This document shows positions 6,341-14,723 of a stretch of 20,537 bases of DNA, one piece after another. Position numbers and translations under genes: made by a program. Origin of the DNA: Actinomycetota bacterium (GTDB lineage: Bacteria; Actinomycetota; Actinomycetes; Nanopelagicales; Nanopelagicaceae); contig CANHFN010000004.1 of the NCBI GenBank assembly GCA_947459935.1, positions 1-20,537 of the forward strand, read 5' to 3'. Numbering within the stretch: the first letter of the stretch is position 1; the number at the start of each line of letters is the position of its first letter. A model generated the notes under the pieces. It was not told the origin of the DNA, did no database searches, and saw only the letters and a program-made list of their open reading frames with translations.

Positions 6341-8181
6341 GAAGGAGCGCTTGTTTCTACTGAAATCAATGCTCCTTCAGCTTCAATACCGTACAAACTT
6401 TCTTTAACAACATAACCAAGTTTGCTTAGGTCAATCTTGGTTTTTACTGGTTTTCTAGATACAAAAGTTAGAATCGTTTCTTTCTTTGACTCGCGCAAAA
6501 ATGCTAGGCAGTCATCTTCGACTAATACCCAGCGTAATCCACCGTTTATCAAGGCATCATGTTTCTTTCGAATCGAGATCAGCTTCTTGACCTCGCCAAG
6601 AAAATCTAAGTCCCAAGTGCTTTGGTCTTCCCAATTAAACGTTCTGCGTGAATCCTCACCTGAAGAGCCCTCTAAGCCAATTTCATCTCCGGCAAATATT
6701 GAAGGCACACCTGGGTATGTCAGCAACAAGGTCATTGCTGTTAAATGCAGTTTCTTGTCACCAAGGACGACGGTTCGCATTCTGGCTGTGTCATGAGAGT
6801 CCAATAAAACCATGCTTGCAACCAAGGATCTCCACGGAATTGACCCATTAAAAGAGTTCATACTTGCAACTAATTGTTCGCCGTTTATCTTAGGCATCGA
6901 GAATGGAAGACCCTGAAAACCGCCACCTATTGTTTTGTTTAAATTTACCCAGTTCCACACTGGTCTCATGAACCCTTGATAATTCATAGCGCCGTGCCAA
7001 CCAAAACCATTTAAATCACTAGCTATAAAATCTCCATTTTCTGCAACCAGCCATGCATCCGGCTTAACTTCATCCATAGCCTTTCGTATTCCATGCATAA
7101 CTTCATCATGCATGTCATCGGCTCCCAAACGTCCTGTCATGTTGCCAACATCAATCCGCCAACCGGCCATTCCATACTTTGGCGTTAACCATTGCTTCAC
7201 AATCGATTTTTTTCCTTCGTACATCTCTTTGCGTAGAGCCCTTGAGTGAAAATTTAGTTTTGGTAAAGATGCCAAACCCCACCAACCGACATATCCGTGC
7301 TTTACTGATTTATCCCAATAAAAATAGCCTCGCTCTTTAGATTTCTTGTCTTTCTGCGCTTTTGCAAGCCATGGATGGCCTGCTCCACAATGATTTGATG
7401 TGAGATCTCCTAGTAAGCGAATCTTTCTCTTATTGGCGGCAGCAACTAGCTTGAACATGGCTTTATTGCCGCCTAAAACAGGATCAACTTCAGTGAAACT
7501 GCTTGCGTCATAACGATGATTGGATCGAGCCGGGAAAAAGGGGGTGAAGTAAATTCCATTTACACCAAGGTCAGTTACATAATCTAAATGCTCTGCAACA
7601 CCCTCTAGATCACCACCATATAACTCTGTCCCTGTTGCCTTACTTCCAATTGTTGGCAACTCATTCCACTCACGTGGTATGGCCCATTCAGGTGTCGGGC
7701 GCTTGGTAGCAGATTTTGCAAATCTATCGGGGAATATCTGGTAAAAAACTGAAGATCTAATCCAAGCATGATAAGCGGGAATAGCAACGATCTGGAAATC
7801 ATTATTGGAGTGCACATCATGGTCATAGAAACCAGAGGCATTGAGCCATTCATACTTTTCTATATCAACAAAAACAAATCTGTACTGGGTAGAGAGATTT
7901 TCAATTTTAACTTTTACCGACCACCAACTTTCGGTTTGGCCGCTTTTTTCTAAAGATAATTCAAAGCTCCGTGGCTCCCCATCGTGATACAACCGAACAA
8001 AAGACTTTGCAAAGGTATAACTCTTTGGGACACGAACACGTAGAATAACCTTGTCTCCAACTTTCGGAGCCATATCACTTACATATAGTTCGCTACCGTC
8101 ATGGTGCGGAAATAGTAAGTCTGGTGATTGGTAAGACAAAGCTCTCTCCCTTCGAATTACGTGCAACTGCTCTAAGTTCAA
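6295..8181 (-). CDS. Cytoplasmic GH13 alpha-glucosidase/neopullulanase-like enzyme
   Basis: 628 residues, no signal peptide. An N-terminal beta-sandwich-like region (about 1-130) resembles the CBM34-type domain of neopullulanases and cyclomaltodextrinases. The GH13 barrel shows region I DLTSNH (259-264), region II GWRIDV with nucleophile Asp344, region III VAEN with acid/base Glu381, and region IV SHD with His463 and Asp464. It should cleave imported maltodextrins or cyclodextrins; exact specificity cannot be read from sequence. It is the last gene of the malEFG-amylase operon. The start is uncertain: TTG at 8181 has an AAGAAGAAG stretch just upstream, and TTG codons 5 and 15 are alternatives. 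Any of them must precede the conserved HHDGSELYVSD segment, which itself spans the upstream stop codon, so an out-of-frame overlap of 41 to 83 bp is unavoidable. Confidence 0.9.
   Translation of the reverse strand: MNLEQLHVIRRERALSYQSPDLLFPHHDGSELYVSDMAPKVGDKVILRVRVPKSYTFAKSFVRLYHDGEPRSFELSLEKSGQTESWWSVKVKIENLSTQYRFVFVDIEKYEWLNASGFYDHDVHSNNDFQIVAIPAYHAWIRSSVFYQIFPDRFAKSATKRPTPEWAIPREWNELPTIGSKATGTELYGGDLEGVAEHLDYVTDLGVNGIYFTPFFPARSNHRYDASSFTEVDPVLGGNKAMFKLVAAANKRKIRLLGDLTSNHCGAGHPWLAKAQKDKKSKERGYFYWDKSVKHGYVGWWGLASLPKLNFHSRALRKEMYEGKKSIVKQWLTPKYGMAGWRIDVGNMTGRLGADDMHDEVMHGIRKAMDEVKPDAWLVAENGDFIASDLNGFGWHGAMNYQGFMRPVWNWVNLNKTIGGGFQGLPFSMPKINGEQLVASMNSFNGSIPWRSLVASMVLLDSHDTARMRTVVLGDKKLHLTAMTLLLTYPGVPSIFAGDEIGLEGSSGEDSRRTFNWEDQSTWDLDFLGEVKKLISIRKKHDALINGGLRWVLVEDDCLAFLRESKKETILTFVSRKPVKTKIDLSKLGYVVKESLYGIEAEGALISVETSAPSQAVWVLESSQKLSG
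6334..6382. repeat. Inverted repeat at the esterase stop codon
   Basis: GAAGGAGC (6341-6348) pairs with GCTCCTTC (6371-6378). The flanking AGCT (6334-6337) pairs with AGCT (6379-6382) if the esterase stop TGA (6338-6340) is bulged. It lies in the 3' coding part of the convergent amylase gene and has no T-run, so it is at best a weak 3'-end structure for the esterase mRNA. Confidence 0.3.
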
Positions 8182-10048
8182 TCTTCTTCTTTGGAAAATC
8201 TAATGGATCAAGATAAATGGAGTATGGAGAACCAGTGTCCACTCCTTGTGAGATCCACTTAGAAGATCCAATATTTCTTGCAAAAAACTCAACAGACAAA
8301 AAGTCTTTTGAAGTTAGTCCTGCTTTGACCTTGTAAAAGCCAGTGAGATCATCAAAGGAGGTGCTCAATTTAGTAACTTTTGTGGCAAATTGGTCAATAG
8401 GGCTATTTGCCTTCAAGACTATTGTTGAAAGAGCGGGAACGGTAAAACTGACCTTGTTTTGATTGGTTGTCACTTCAGTTTTCCCAAGGATCTGAGTCCA
8501 TCCACCAGTTGCCGTTGCAGTAGTCACTTCAACCACCTCATCAGTATCAGAGTTGTTAAAGGCAACTAAGTACTCTCTATTTTCCACAACATCTTTCTTT
8601 GAAATTACGTATAGAGCGTACTTTGAGTATCTCTCAAGCATGGGGCCATTTGCTAGCGCTGGATTATTCTTGCGAATCTCTGCCAATTCAACCAAATACT
8701 TTGCTATCGGGTTTTGTTTAGTTGCAGTAAAGGCATCACCATTTCCAATTGGTGATCCACCAATTCGGGTTTCTGTCTTCCAGATTTCTACTTCCGTTGG
8801 GAACATATCTTGACGAGCAAACTGATCCTTACCGGAATTAGTTCCAGTCATACCTACTTCATCACCATAATAGACAGTAGGGATACCGCGCGAAAAGTAC
8901 ATCAGAGCATTTGCTAAATTAGTTCGAGGTACTAGCTGGTTTGCAGGCTGAAGGCGCTTGCTGGCAATTATAAAGCCGACTCGTCCAACGTCATGATTAC
9001 CCAGGAATGTTACTAAATTACTAGCTGAGGATTGGGCGCTAGTGTAGTAATCATCATTTTCAAAGAGAGCGGTTAATGTGGGGGCATTGGAATAACCCGA
9101 TGCATACTCAGTCGCCTTAGCTTGAAATGGAAAATCTAAGACTGTTTGAATCTTATTTTGTCTCACATATGTCATTAAGTTAAAAACACTGTAGTCAAAC
9201 ACTTCACCAAAGATTGTAAAATCCTTGATGTTCGAGCTTTTGGCTTTTGCTTGAATCAATGGTGACCAATTCTTAAAGAATTTATCATCAACGTGACGCG
9301 CTGTATCAACTCTAAAAGCCGAAATTCCATAGTTGGAAATCCACTTTCCGTATACATCAGCCCAGCCTTTGTAAACAACAGGTTTTTCAGTAGCTAGATC
9401 ATCTAGACCATAGAAATCACCGAGTTTGGTGCAATTTCCGACTCCCCAGCAGCTCCCCATGTCACCAACGTTGTGATAATTATTGATGTCATTGAGCCAG
9501 GCAGGATTCTTTAACTTTTTTGATTCCGCAGGAATATATGCTTCATTTCCACGATACTTAATAACATCACCCGTGTGGTTTGTTACAACATCCAAGATTA
9601 TTTTCAGGCCTAGCTTCTTGGCGCATTTAGAAAATTCTAGCATGTCGGCATTAGTTCCTAAATGTGGATCAACATTGAGAAAATCGACTCCCCAGTATCC
9701 GTGATACCCAGATCCAGCTCCGATGGCTTCTTGTTGAGTGACAACGGGTGTTAACCAAACCGCTGTAAAGCCCAAAGATTTGATTCGCGCTAATCCATCG
9801 TCGCCGGCTTCACATGTGCCAGTTAGACCCTTTAAATCTCCACCATGGTAAAAAGCAGTCAATGATGTATTGAAACCACCATTATCGTTGTTCTTTTTAT
9901 CTCCATCTTTATATCTATCTGGCATCACAAAATAGATCAGATCTTGAGAAAGACCCACCTTTGGTGAGACTACATTTGCACCAAAAGAAATCGTTGATAG
10001 CGATAGAAAGACAAAAACAAGTAGAGCAAGTGTGATCTTGCGCTTCAC
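8099..10048 (-). CDS. Secreted GH13 alpha-amylase
   Basis: 649 residues with a signal peptide: MKRK, a hydrophobic core, and a likely cleavage near residue 24. The catalytic GH13 barrel is complete: region I DVVTNH (153-158), region II FRVD with nucleophile Asp248, region III FGE with Glu282, region IV NHD with His352 and Asp353. The last ~85 residues look like a beta-rich, Ig-like or carbohydrate-associated module. It should hydrolyse starch, glycogen or related glucans outside the cell and so supply MalE. No wall anchor is visible, so it is probably released. The GTG start lies 2 bp after the malG stop, with AAGGGATAAAG acting as ribosome binding site across that stop, so translation is likely coupled. 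The 3' end overlaps the next GH13 gene. Confidence 0.93.
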   Translation of the reverse strand: MKRKITLALLVFVFLSLSTISFGANVVSPKVGLSQDLIYFVMPDRYKDGDKKNNDNGGFNTSLTAFYHGGDLKGLTGTCEAGDDGLARIKSLGFTAVWLTPVVTQQEAIGAGSGYHGYWGVDFLNVDPHLGTNADMLEFSKCAKKLGLKIILDVVTNHTGDVIKYRGNEAYIPAESKKLKNPAWLNDINNYHNVGDMGSCWGVGNCTKLGDFYGLDDLATEKPVVYKGWADVYGKWISNYGISAFRVDTARHVDDKFFKNWSPLIQAKAKSSNIKDFTIFGEVFDYSVFNLMTYVRQNKIQTVLDFPFQAKATEYASGYSNAPTLTALFENDDYYTSAQSSASNLVTFLGNHDVGRVGFIIASKRLQPANQLVPRTNLANALMYFSRGIPTVYYGDEVGMTGTNSGKDQFARQDMFPTEVEIWKTETRIGGSPIGNGDAFTATKQNPIAKYLVELAEIRKNNPALANGPMLERYSKYALYVISKKDVVENREYLVAFNNSDTDEVVEVTTATATGGWTQILGKTEVTTNQNKVSFTVPALSTIVLKANSPIDQFATKVTKLSTSFDDLTGFYKVKAGLTSKDFLSVEFFARNIGSSKWISQGVDTGSPYSIYLDPLDFPKKKIELRAVARNSKGESFVLPITRLTISAP

Positions 10049-10050
10049 CT

Positions 10051-10902
10051 TTATCCCTTTACAGATCCGGCGGTAAGACCATTCACAATGTATTTTTGTA
10101 GAGACAAGAAGATAATGACAATTGGGATTGAAGCAAGGATTGAACCGGCAGCAAAAGCGCCCCAGTTACTTGCATACTGTCCACCAATAAACTGTTGTAG
10201 ACCAACAGCAACAGTTCGACCACTCATTTCAACCAAGAATAATCTTGCAACAATAAACTCATTGAATGTGCCAATAAAGCTGAGTAAACAAACAACGGCA
10301 AGTACTGGAGTTGCCAGAGGAATGAAAATCAACCAATAGGTCTGCACTGGGCTTGCACCATCGATCTTTGCTGCCTCATCTAGCTCTGCAGGGATTGAAT
10401 CCACGAAGCCCTTGAGTAGCCAAATATTGACGCCCATGGATCCACCCAAATACACAAGAATCAAGCCTGCTTGAGTGCCTAGACCAATCTCAGGGGCAAA
10501 TGAGTAAACCCGCTCCATGATTACGTAGACGGCTGAAAGTGCCAAGATGGAAGGAAACATCTGAACAAGAAGCAGTAATTGAATACCGAATTTCTTGCCC
10601 TTGAACTTCAAACGGCTAAATGCAAATGCTGAAGCAGCTCCAATTACTACTGAGCTAACTGCAACTACCGAAGCGATGATTAGTGAATTCTTCACCCATG
10701 ACAAAAACGGAATTTTCGGTGAAGAAAAGAGCATCTTGTAGTTTTCAAAAGAAATCTCACGGGGTACGAATGAAGTTAGGTTAAGGCTTCCGGTTGGATT
10801 AAATGAAGAAAGCACAACTAGATAAAGTGGGAACAAAGCAAAAACGCACATGATTATTGCGAATGTGTGACGCCACAGATTCTCTCTCAGCCATTTTGTC
10901 AT
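10051..10902 (-). CDS. malG: Maltose/maltodextrin ABC transporter permease MalG
   Basis: 283 residues with six predicted membrane segments, matching MalG-type permeases in length and layout. The cytoplasmic EAA loop, which contacts the transport ATPase, reads DEAAKIDGASPVQTYW with EAA at 176-178 and Gly182. Together with MalF it forms the membrane channel that takes sugars from MalE. Its ATG overlaps the malF stop (ATGA), so translation is coupled. The short C-terminus ends in GSVKG, as is common in MalG proteins. No ATPase gene is found in the window. Confidence 0.93.
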   Translation of the reverse strand: MTKWLRENLWRHTFAIIMCVFALFPLYLVVLSSFNPTGSLNLTSFVPREISFENYKMLFSSPKIPFLSWVKNSLIIASVVAVSSVVIGAASAFAFSRLKFKGKKFGIQLLLLVQMFPSILALSAVYVIMERVYSFAPEIGLGTQAGLILVYLGGSMGVNIWLLKGFVDSIPAELDEAAKIDGASPVQTYWLIFIPLATPVLAVVCLLSFIGTFNEFIVARLFLVEMSGRTVAVGLQQFIGGQYASNWGAFAAGSILASIPIVIIFLSLQKYIVNGLTAGSVKG

Positions 10903-12437
10903 CCGAAGGTCTCCATTACTTTTGATTTACGTAAGCCGTAGAAGGAAATAGAAGCCACAATAAAGAAGATCAAGACCGAAATTGCACTCGCAAGACCGAA
11001 GTCAAGAATGTTTCGTCCGAACGCAATTTGGTAGGTATAACTGATCAAAATATCGGTGGCACCTGCAATTTCACCATCCAAGGTGTTTCGTGGACCACCA
11101 CCTGTTAAGAGATAAATCAAATTAAAATTGTTAAAGTTAAATGCAAAAGATGCAATCAGAAGTGGGGAAAGAATCTGCAAAAGCAATGGCAGAGTAATAC
11201 TTCTAAAGACTTGTCGTGGGTTTGCGCCATCAATTGCGGCTGCCTCTTGGAGTTCTGACGGAATCGCTTGCAAAGAACCAGAGCAGATCAAATAGAAATA
11301 AGGGAAACCTAACCAGAGATTTACCAGAAGTACCGCGGCTCGAGCGAAGTTAGCACTAGAAAACCATGCAATATCTGTATTTAACAGATTATTGATTGCA
11401 CCAAATTCCGTGTTAAACATTCCTCCCCAAATCAAAATACTCATGATGCTAGGCATCGCATAGGGCAAAATCAAAATAGAACGATAGATACGTCGTCCGC
11501 GCATCTTTCGATTAAGCGCTAATGCCAGCAAGAGACCGAAGGCGAAGGTACTTAAAACCGTCAATGAAGCGAAAACAACGGTCCAAATAAAGACTTTAAT
11601 GAGTGGGGTTCTAACGCGAGAGTCAGTTACCAACTTTGTATAGTTTTCAAACCAGACGGGAGCTCGCCATCCTGGCGTTAACATCTCTTCAGGTGAACCT
11701 TCTAGAACATAGTTACCTCTGTTGTTGTCCACATAGATCTCACCGGTTTGAAGATTCTTCATGGTGTCAGATTTTTCATCGTAAGCAAGTGCTTGCCTAA
11801 AGACAGCGCCTACTCCTTGGCCTTCGATGACAATGTAATAGCCGTCTTGGTACTTGTATCTGACCTTGGTGTAGGCATCACTCTTTGCCAATTCATCTGC
11901 AGAAAGCTCAGTGAAACCTGGTGCCGTGACTGCAACACCATATTCATTAATTGTTAGTTGCCCTGCATCCAAGAAAGTTATCTCATCTTGAGTTGAGAGA
12001 AAAAACTTTTGATTAGCGATATCTGATACCAATACAGCATCAGACCCGTTGGCTACTTTTCCTGAAACAAGGTCGAAGGTTGTTTGATTGGCATCAGGTT
12101 CCACGCCGCGAATTAAAACCTGTTCGATCGCAGCCTCTTTAGAGATGTAGTTACCAGTTTGATAATTATAGGTTGACATTAAAACTGTAAAGAGAATTGG
12201 TGCGATTACAAAGGCGATGAAAAAGAGAATTCCTGGTACAAAAAATTTAAGTGGGATTGATATCTTGGTGAAATATGTAAAATTGAGGGCAAAGATTGAG
12301 ATAATTAGGAATATGCCGATGGCAATTTCTCCTGAGGCAACTGCGCTTTGAGCTAATAGGCTCAAAATTGCTGTTACGACTGCAAGGATTATTATCTTGA
12401 GGATTAATGCAAACTTGCCTCGAAAAATACTGCTCAC
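10899..12437 (-). CDS. malF: Maltose/maltodextrin ABC transporter permease MalF
   Basis: 512 residues, close to the ~514 of E. coli MalF. N-terminal hydrophobic segments (about 8-90) are followed by a large extracytoplasmic insertion at about 91-275, comparable to the MalF P2 loop that contacts the binding protein. The permease core follows, with the EAA loop QEAAAIDGANPRQV (EAA 398-400, Gly404). The start is GTG, with AGGAAAG about 10 nt upstream. The 140-bp gap after malE holds three inverted repeats, which suggests that malF is made at a lower level than malE. It overlaps malG by 4 bp. Confidence 0.93.
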   Translation of the reverse strand: MSSIFRGKFALILKIIILAVVTAILSLLAQSAVASGEIAIGIFLIISIFALNFTYFTKISIPLKFFVPGILFFIAFVIAPILFTVLMSTYNYQTGNYISKEAAIEQVLIRGVEPDANQTTFDLVSGKVANGSDAVLVSDIANQKFFLSTQDEITFLDAGQLTINEYGVAVTAPGFTELSADELAKSDAYTKVRYKYQDGYYIVIEGQGVGAVFRQALAYDEKSDTMKNLQTGEIYVDNNRGNYVLEGSPEEMLTPGWRAPVWFENYTKLVTDSRVRTPLIKVFIWTVVFASLTVLSTFAFGLLLALALNRKMRGRRIYRSILILPYAMPSIMSILIWGGMFNTEFGAINNLLNTDIAWFSSANFARAAVLLVNLWLGFPYFYLICSGSLQAIPSELQEAAAIDGANPRQVFRSITLPLLLQILSPLLIASFAFNFNNFNLIYLLTGGGPRNTLDGEIAGATDILISYTYQIAFGRNILDFGLASAISVLIFFIVASISFYGLRKSKVMETFG

Positions 12438-12484
12438 TCTGTTACCGCTTTCCTAATATTCATTTCTGCAGATTATGAAAGTAC

Positions 12485-12517
12485 TAGCGTGGGCGGGAAT
12501 TAATCCCGCCCACGCTA
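12485..12517 (-). repeat. 14-bp perfect hairpin between malE and malF
   Basis: TAGCGTGGGCGGGA and its exact reverse complement flank a 5-nt loop (ATTAA). The stem is GC-rich, but neither strand has a T-run after it, so it looks like an mRNA-processing or 3'-end-stabilising structure rather than a classical terminator. A CATAAT hexamer on the minus strand (12472-12477) lies between it and malF and could be a weak internal promoter. Confidence 0.7.
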
Positions 12518-12533
12518 TTGAACTTTTAGACTG

Positions 12534-12558
12534 TGAAAGTTCTAACCGCTAACTTTCA
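12534..12558 (-). repeat. Second malE-malF hairpin
   Basis: TGAAAGTT (12534-12541) pairs with AACTTTCA (12551-12558) around a 9-nt loop. It lies between the malE stop and the 14-bp GC-rich hairpin. No T-run follows it. Confidence 0.5.
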
Positions 12559-12563
12559 ACTCC

Positions 12564-12581
12564 CTAAGAGAAATCTCTTAG
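12564..12581 (-). repeat. Hairpin across the malE stop codon
   Basis: CTAAGAGA (12564-12571) pairs with TCTCTTAG (12574-12581), an 8-bp stem with a 2-nt loop, or 7 bp with 4 nt. It contains the malE stop codon (12578-12580) and is the first of three tandem hairpins in the malE-malF gap as transcribed. Confidence 0.5.
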
Positions 12582-13837
12582 AGATCAGCCTTTCCTGCTG
12601 CGACGTTAGCCTTCCAAATTGCAGCAAGCTTCTTAGCTTCTACAAGTGGATCTTTTCCGTCAACCAAGACTGCAGTCCAGTAAGCTGGAGCTGAATCCCA
12701 GTAGTTTGCTCCGCCAGCATTAGTGTTCAAGAACGCACCAATCTGTGGAATTGAAGACTTGGATGCAGCAGCTCCCATAGCCTTCTGACCGCCTAGAACG
12801 AGCTGGCTCTTCTGAGCACCCTTCTCGGCTGGTGGACGTCCTTCTTCTGCTTGGTAAGCAACTTGACCCTTTGTTGAAGCAAAGAAGTTAGTTAGAAGTG
12901 ACTTAGCTGGAACAGCTACTCCATGTGCTTCTGCGTATGAAGTAAGGAATGCACCGCTAACTGATCCGAACATCTTTCCGTAAGTTCCTGCTTTTACACC
13001 TGGAACAGGTTGGATGTTCATAGGGAAGCCAGCTTCTGCAAATGTACGCCAGTGCCAGTTACCAATAATTGCAAATGGAACCTTGCCAGCTAGGTAGTTA
13101 TCCTGGCAACCAGTGTCAGTTGCTGGGTAGAAACCGTTGCTCTTGCCATTCTTATCTAGCAAGTATGTCTTCACGTTCTTAGCAAATGCTGTTGCATCAA
13201 AGCTCTTTGTGAAGTTAACAGTTCCGTCAGCGTTCATCTGGTAAGGCTCTGCACCTAGTGCTGAGAAACCTGATAGACCGCCCCATGACATTCCGCCGCC
13301 AGCAACACAAAGTCCAGCCTTAAGGCCTAGCTTTGTCTTGTTAGCTAAGTAGAACTTAACCATGTCGCCGTATGACTTTGGTGCTGTCTTTACTAGCTTT
13401 GTGTTGTAAACCATTCCAACGTTGTTCACATCAACTGGAACGCCGTAAAGCTTTCCACCGTATGAAAGATCAAAGAATTGGCTTGGGCTGAACTGAGCTC
13501 TCTGCGCTGCAGTTAGAACTACAGGAGCAAGCTTTCCGCTCTTAGCTAACGCTGGAACCCAGTCGTTACCTGCAACGAAAATATCTGGACCTGTTGTGCC
13601 AGATGCCTTATCTAGAGCATCTTTCAATGCATCGTAGCTTGAGAAAGATACGACCTTGATTGTGCTTCCTGGAACCCAGTCACTCTTCTTTGCAAATACC
13701 TTAGTTAGGTTTGGTCCGCGTGTTTCGTCGGCCCAAATAACAATTTCACTTGCGGCTTGCGCAGGAACAAGTGTCAAGCCAGCGGCAAATGACATTGTTG
13801 CAGCAAGAGCAAGACCCTTAAGTAGTCTGTTCTTCAC
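12578..13837 (-). CDS. malE: Maltodextrin ABC transporter substrate-binding protein MalE
   Basis: 419 residues, of usual length for family-1 carbohydrate-binding proteins. A signal peptide (MKNRLLKG, hydrophobic core, LVPAQA) is followed by ASEIVIWADETRG, the usual first strand of MalE-like proteins. GGKLYGVPVDVNNVGMVYNTKLV is the conserved hinge and ligand region. Unlike most Gram-positive binding proteins it has no lipobox cysteine at the cleavage site, so membrane attachment by lipid is not predicted. Two later cysteines (GLCVAGG, TGCQDNY) could form a disulfide. The start is GTG with a strong AAAGGAG ribosome binding site 8-9 nt upstream. It is the first gene of the operon, followed by hairpins and then malF. 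Malto-oligosaccharide specificity is inferred from the flanking amylases. Confidence 0.92.
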   Translation of the reverse strand: MKNRLLKGLALAATMSFAAGLTLVPAQAASEIVIWADETRGPNLTKVFAKKSDWVPGSTIKVVSFSSYDALKDALDKASGTTGPDIFVAGNDWVPALAKSGKLAPVVLTAAQRAQFSPSQFFDLSYGGKLYGVPVDVNNVGMVYNTKLVKTAPKSYGDMVKFYLANKTKLGLKAGLCVAGGGMSWGGLSGFSALGAEPYQMNADGTVNFTKSFDATAFAKNVKTYLLDKNGKSNGFYPATDTGCQDNYLAGKVPFAIIGNWHWRTFAEAGFPMNIQPVPGVKAGTYGKMFGSVSGAFLTSYAEAHGVAVPAKSLLTNFFASTKGQVAYQAEEGRPPAEKGAQKSQLVLGGQKAMGAAASKSSIPQIGAFLNTNAGGANYWDSAPAYWTAVLVDGKDPLVEAKKLAAIWKANVAAGKADL

Positions 13838-13859
13838 TAATTGTTCTCCTTTAAGATCC

Positions 13860-13889
13860 GGAAGCCTCTTCTTGGGGGTGCAGGCTTCC
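13860..13889 (-). promoter_or_regulatory. Hairpin in the probable malE mRNA leader
   Basis: GGAAGCCT (13860-13867) pairs exactly with AGGCTTCC (13882-13889) around a 14-nt loop that, in the malE transcript, contains CACCCCC. The stem ends about 10 nt before the AAAGGAG ribosome binding site of malE, so it could affect leader stability or translation. It resembles no riboswitch that I know. Confidence 0.45.
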
Positions 13890-13922
13890 TAGTGACCTCA
13901 TCCCACTCCTTTTAGGGCTCAA

Positions 13923-14010
13923 ATGCAACAAACTGCAACAAAATAGAGCGCTTTTAGAGGCGTTTTTATTGAATTGTTATAAAGAGGCAGGCTTGCATAG
14001 AGGTTTGCAG
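13923..14010. promoter_or_regulatory. Divergent malE/pdxH control region with four TTGCA boxes
   Basis: Two boxes on the malE side, ATGCAA (13923-13928) and CTGCAA (13933-13938), belong to a TGCAACAAA direct repeat with a 10-bp period. Two on the pdxH side, TTGCAT (13993-13998) and TTGCAG (14005-14010), are in opposite orientation and belong to an AGG(C/T)TTGCA repeat with a 12-bp period. TTGCA-core hexamers recall the operators of LacI-family maltose regulators in actinobacteria (from memory). A TATAAA hexamer (13978-13983) may be the pdxH -10. A TATTTT on the minus strand (13940-13945) is a weak malE -10 candidate. Confidence 0.5.
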
Positions 14011-14033
14011 TTACACCCTTTTGAGGTGCATCC

Positions 14034-14723
14034 ATGGCCTTTCTGAGGTTCGATAGGGCAATGGCCGATGAGATTGTTACCAAAGAGGAAGTCCGGGCCA
14101 TGCGTCGCTCCTATGGTGATGCTGGTTTAGAAACTTTACCTGACAATCCATTCGAAGCTTTTGCAATGTGGTTAAAGCAAGCGCATGAAAACACAATAAT
14201 TGTTGAAGCAAATGCAATGGTTCTTTCAACTTTAACAAGTGATTCACAGATTGAAACTCGAACTGTTTTACTCAAAGACATTTCTGAAGGTGGATTTACA
14301 TTCTTTACAAATTATGATTCTCGCAAAGCACATGCAATTGATTTACATTCTAATGTTTCGTTGTTATTTCCCTGGTATGCAATGGAACGTCAAATTTCAA
14401 TCAGTGGAATTGCAGAGAAAATTTCAGAGTCAGAATCAGATGAATACTTTGCAACACGTCCATGGGGATCTCAGATCGGTGCTTGGGCAAGTCAACAATC
14501 ATCACCGTTAGCAACTCGTGCTGAATTAGAACAACGATTTGAAGGCGCATCAAAGAAGTGGCCAGAAGGCAGCGTGGTTCCACGGCCCCCACATTGGGGC
14601 GGATATCGAGTAACACCACTTCAAATTGAGTTTTGGCAAGGCCGATACTCGCGTTTGCATGACAGGCTGCGCTATGAGCGGGCTAACACCGCCGCCGATT
14701 GGGAACTCAATAGGTACTACCCG

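Noticed and set aside
6422..6796. 124-codon plus-strand ORF
   Set aside because: It lies wholly inside the minus-strand GH13 gene, whose catalytic regions are intact; the translation has no recognisable domain.
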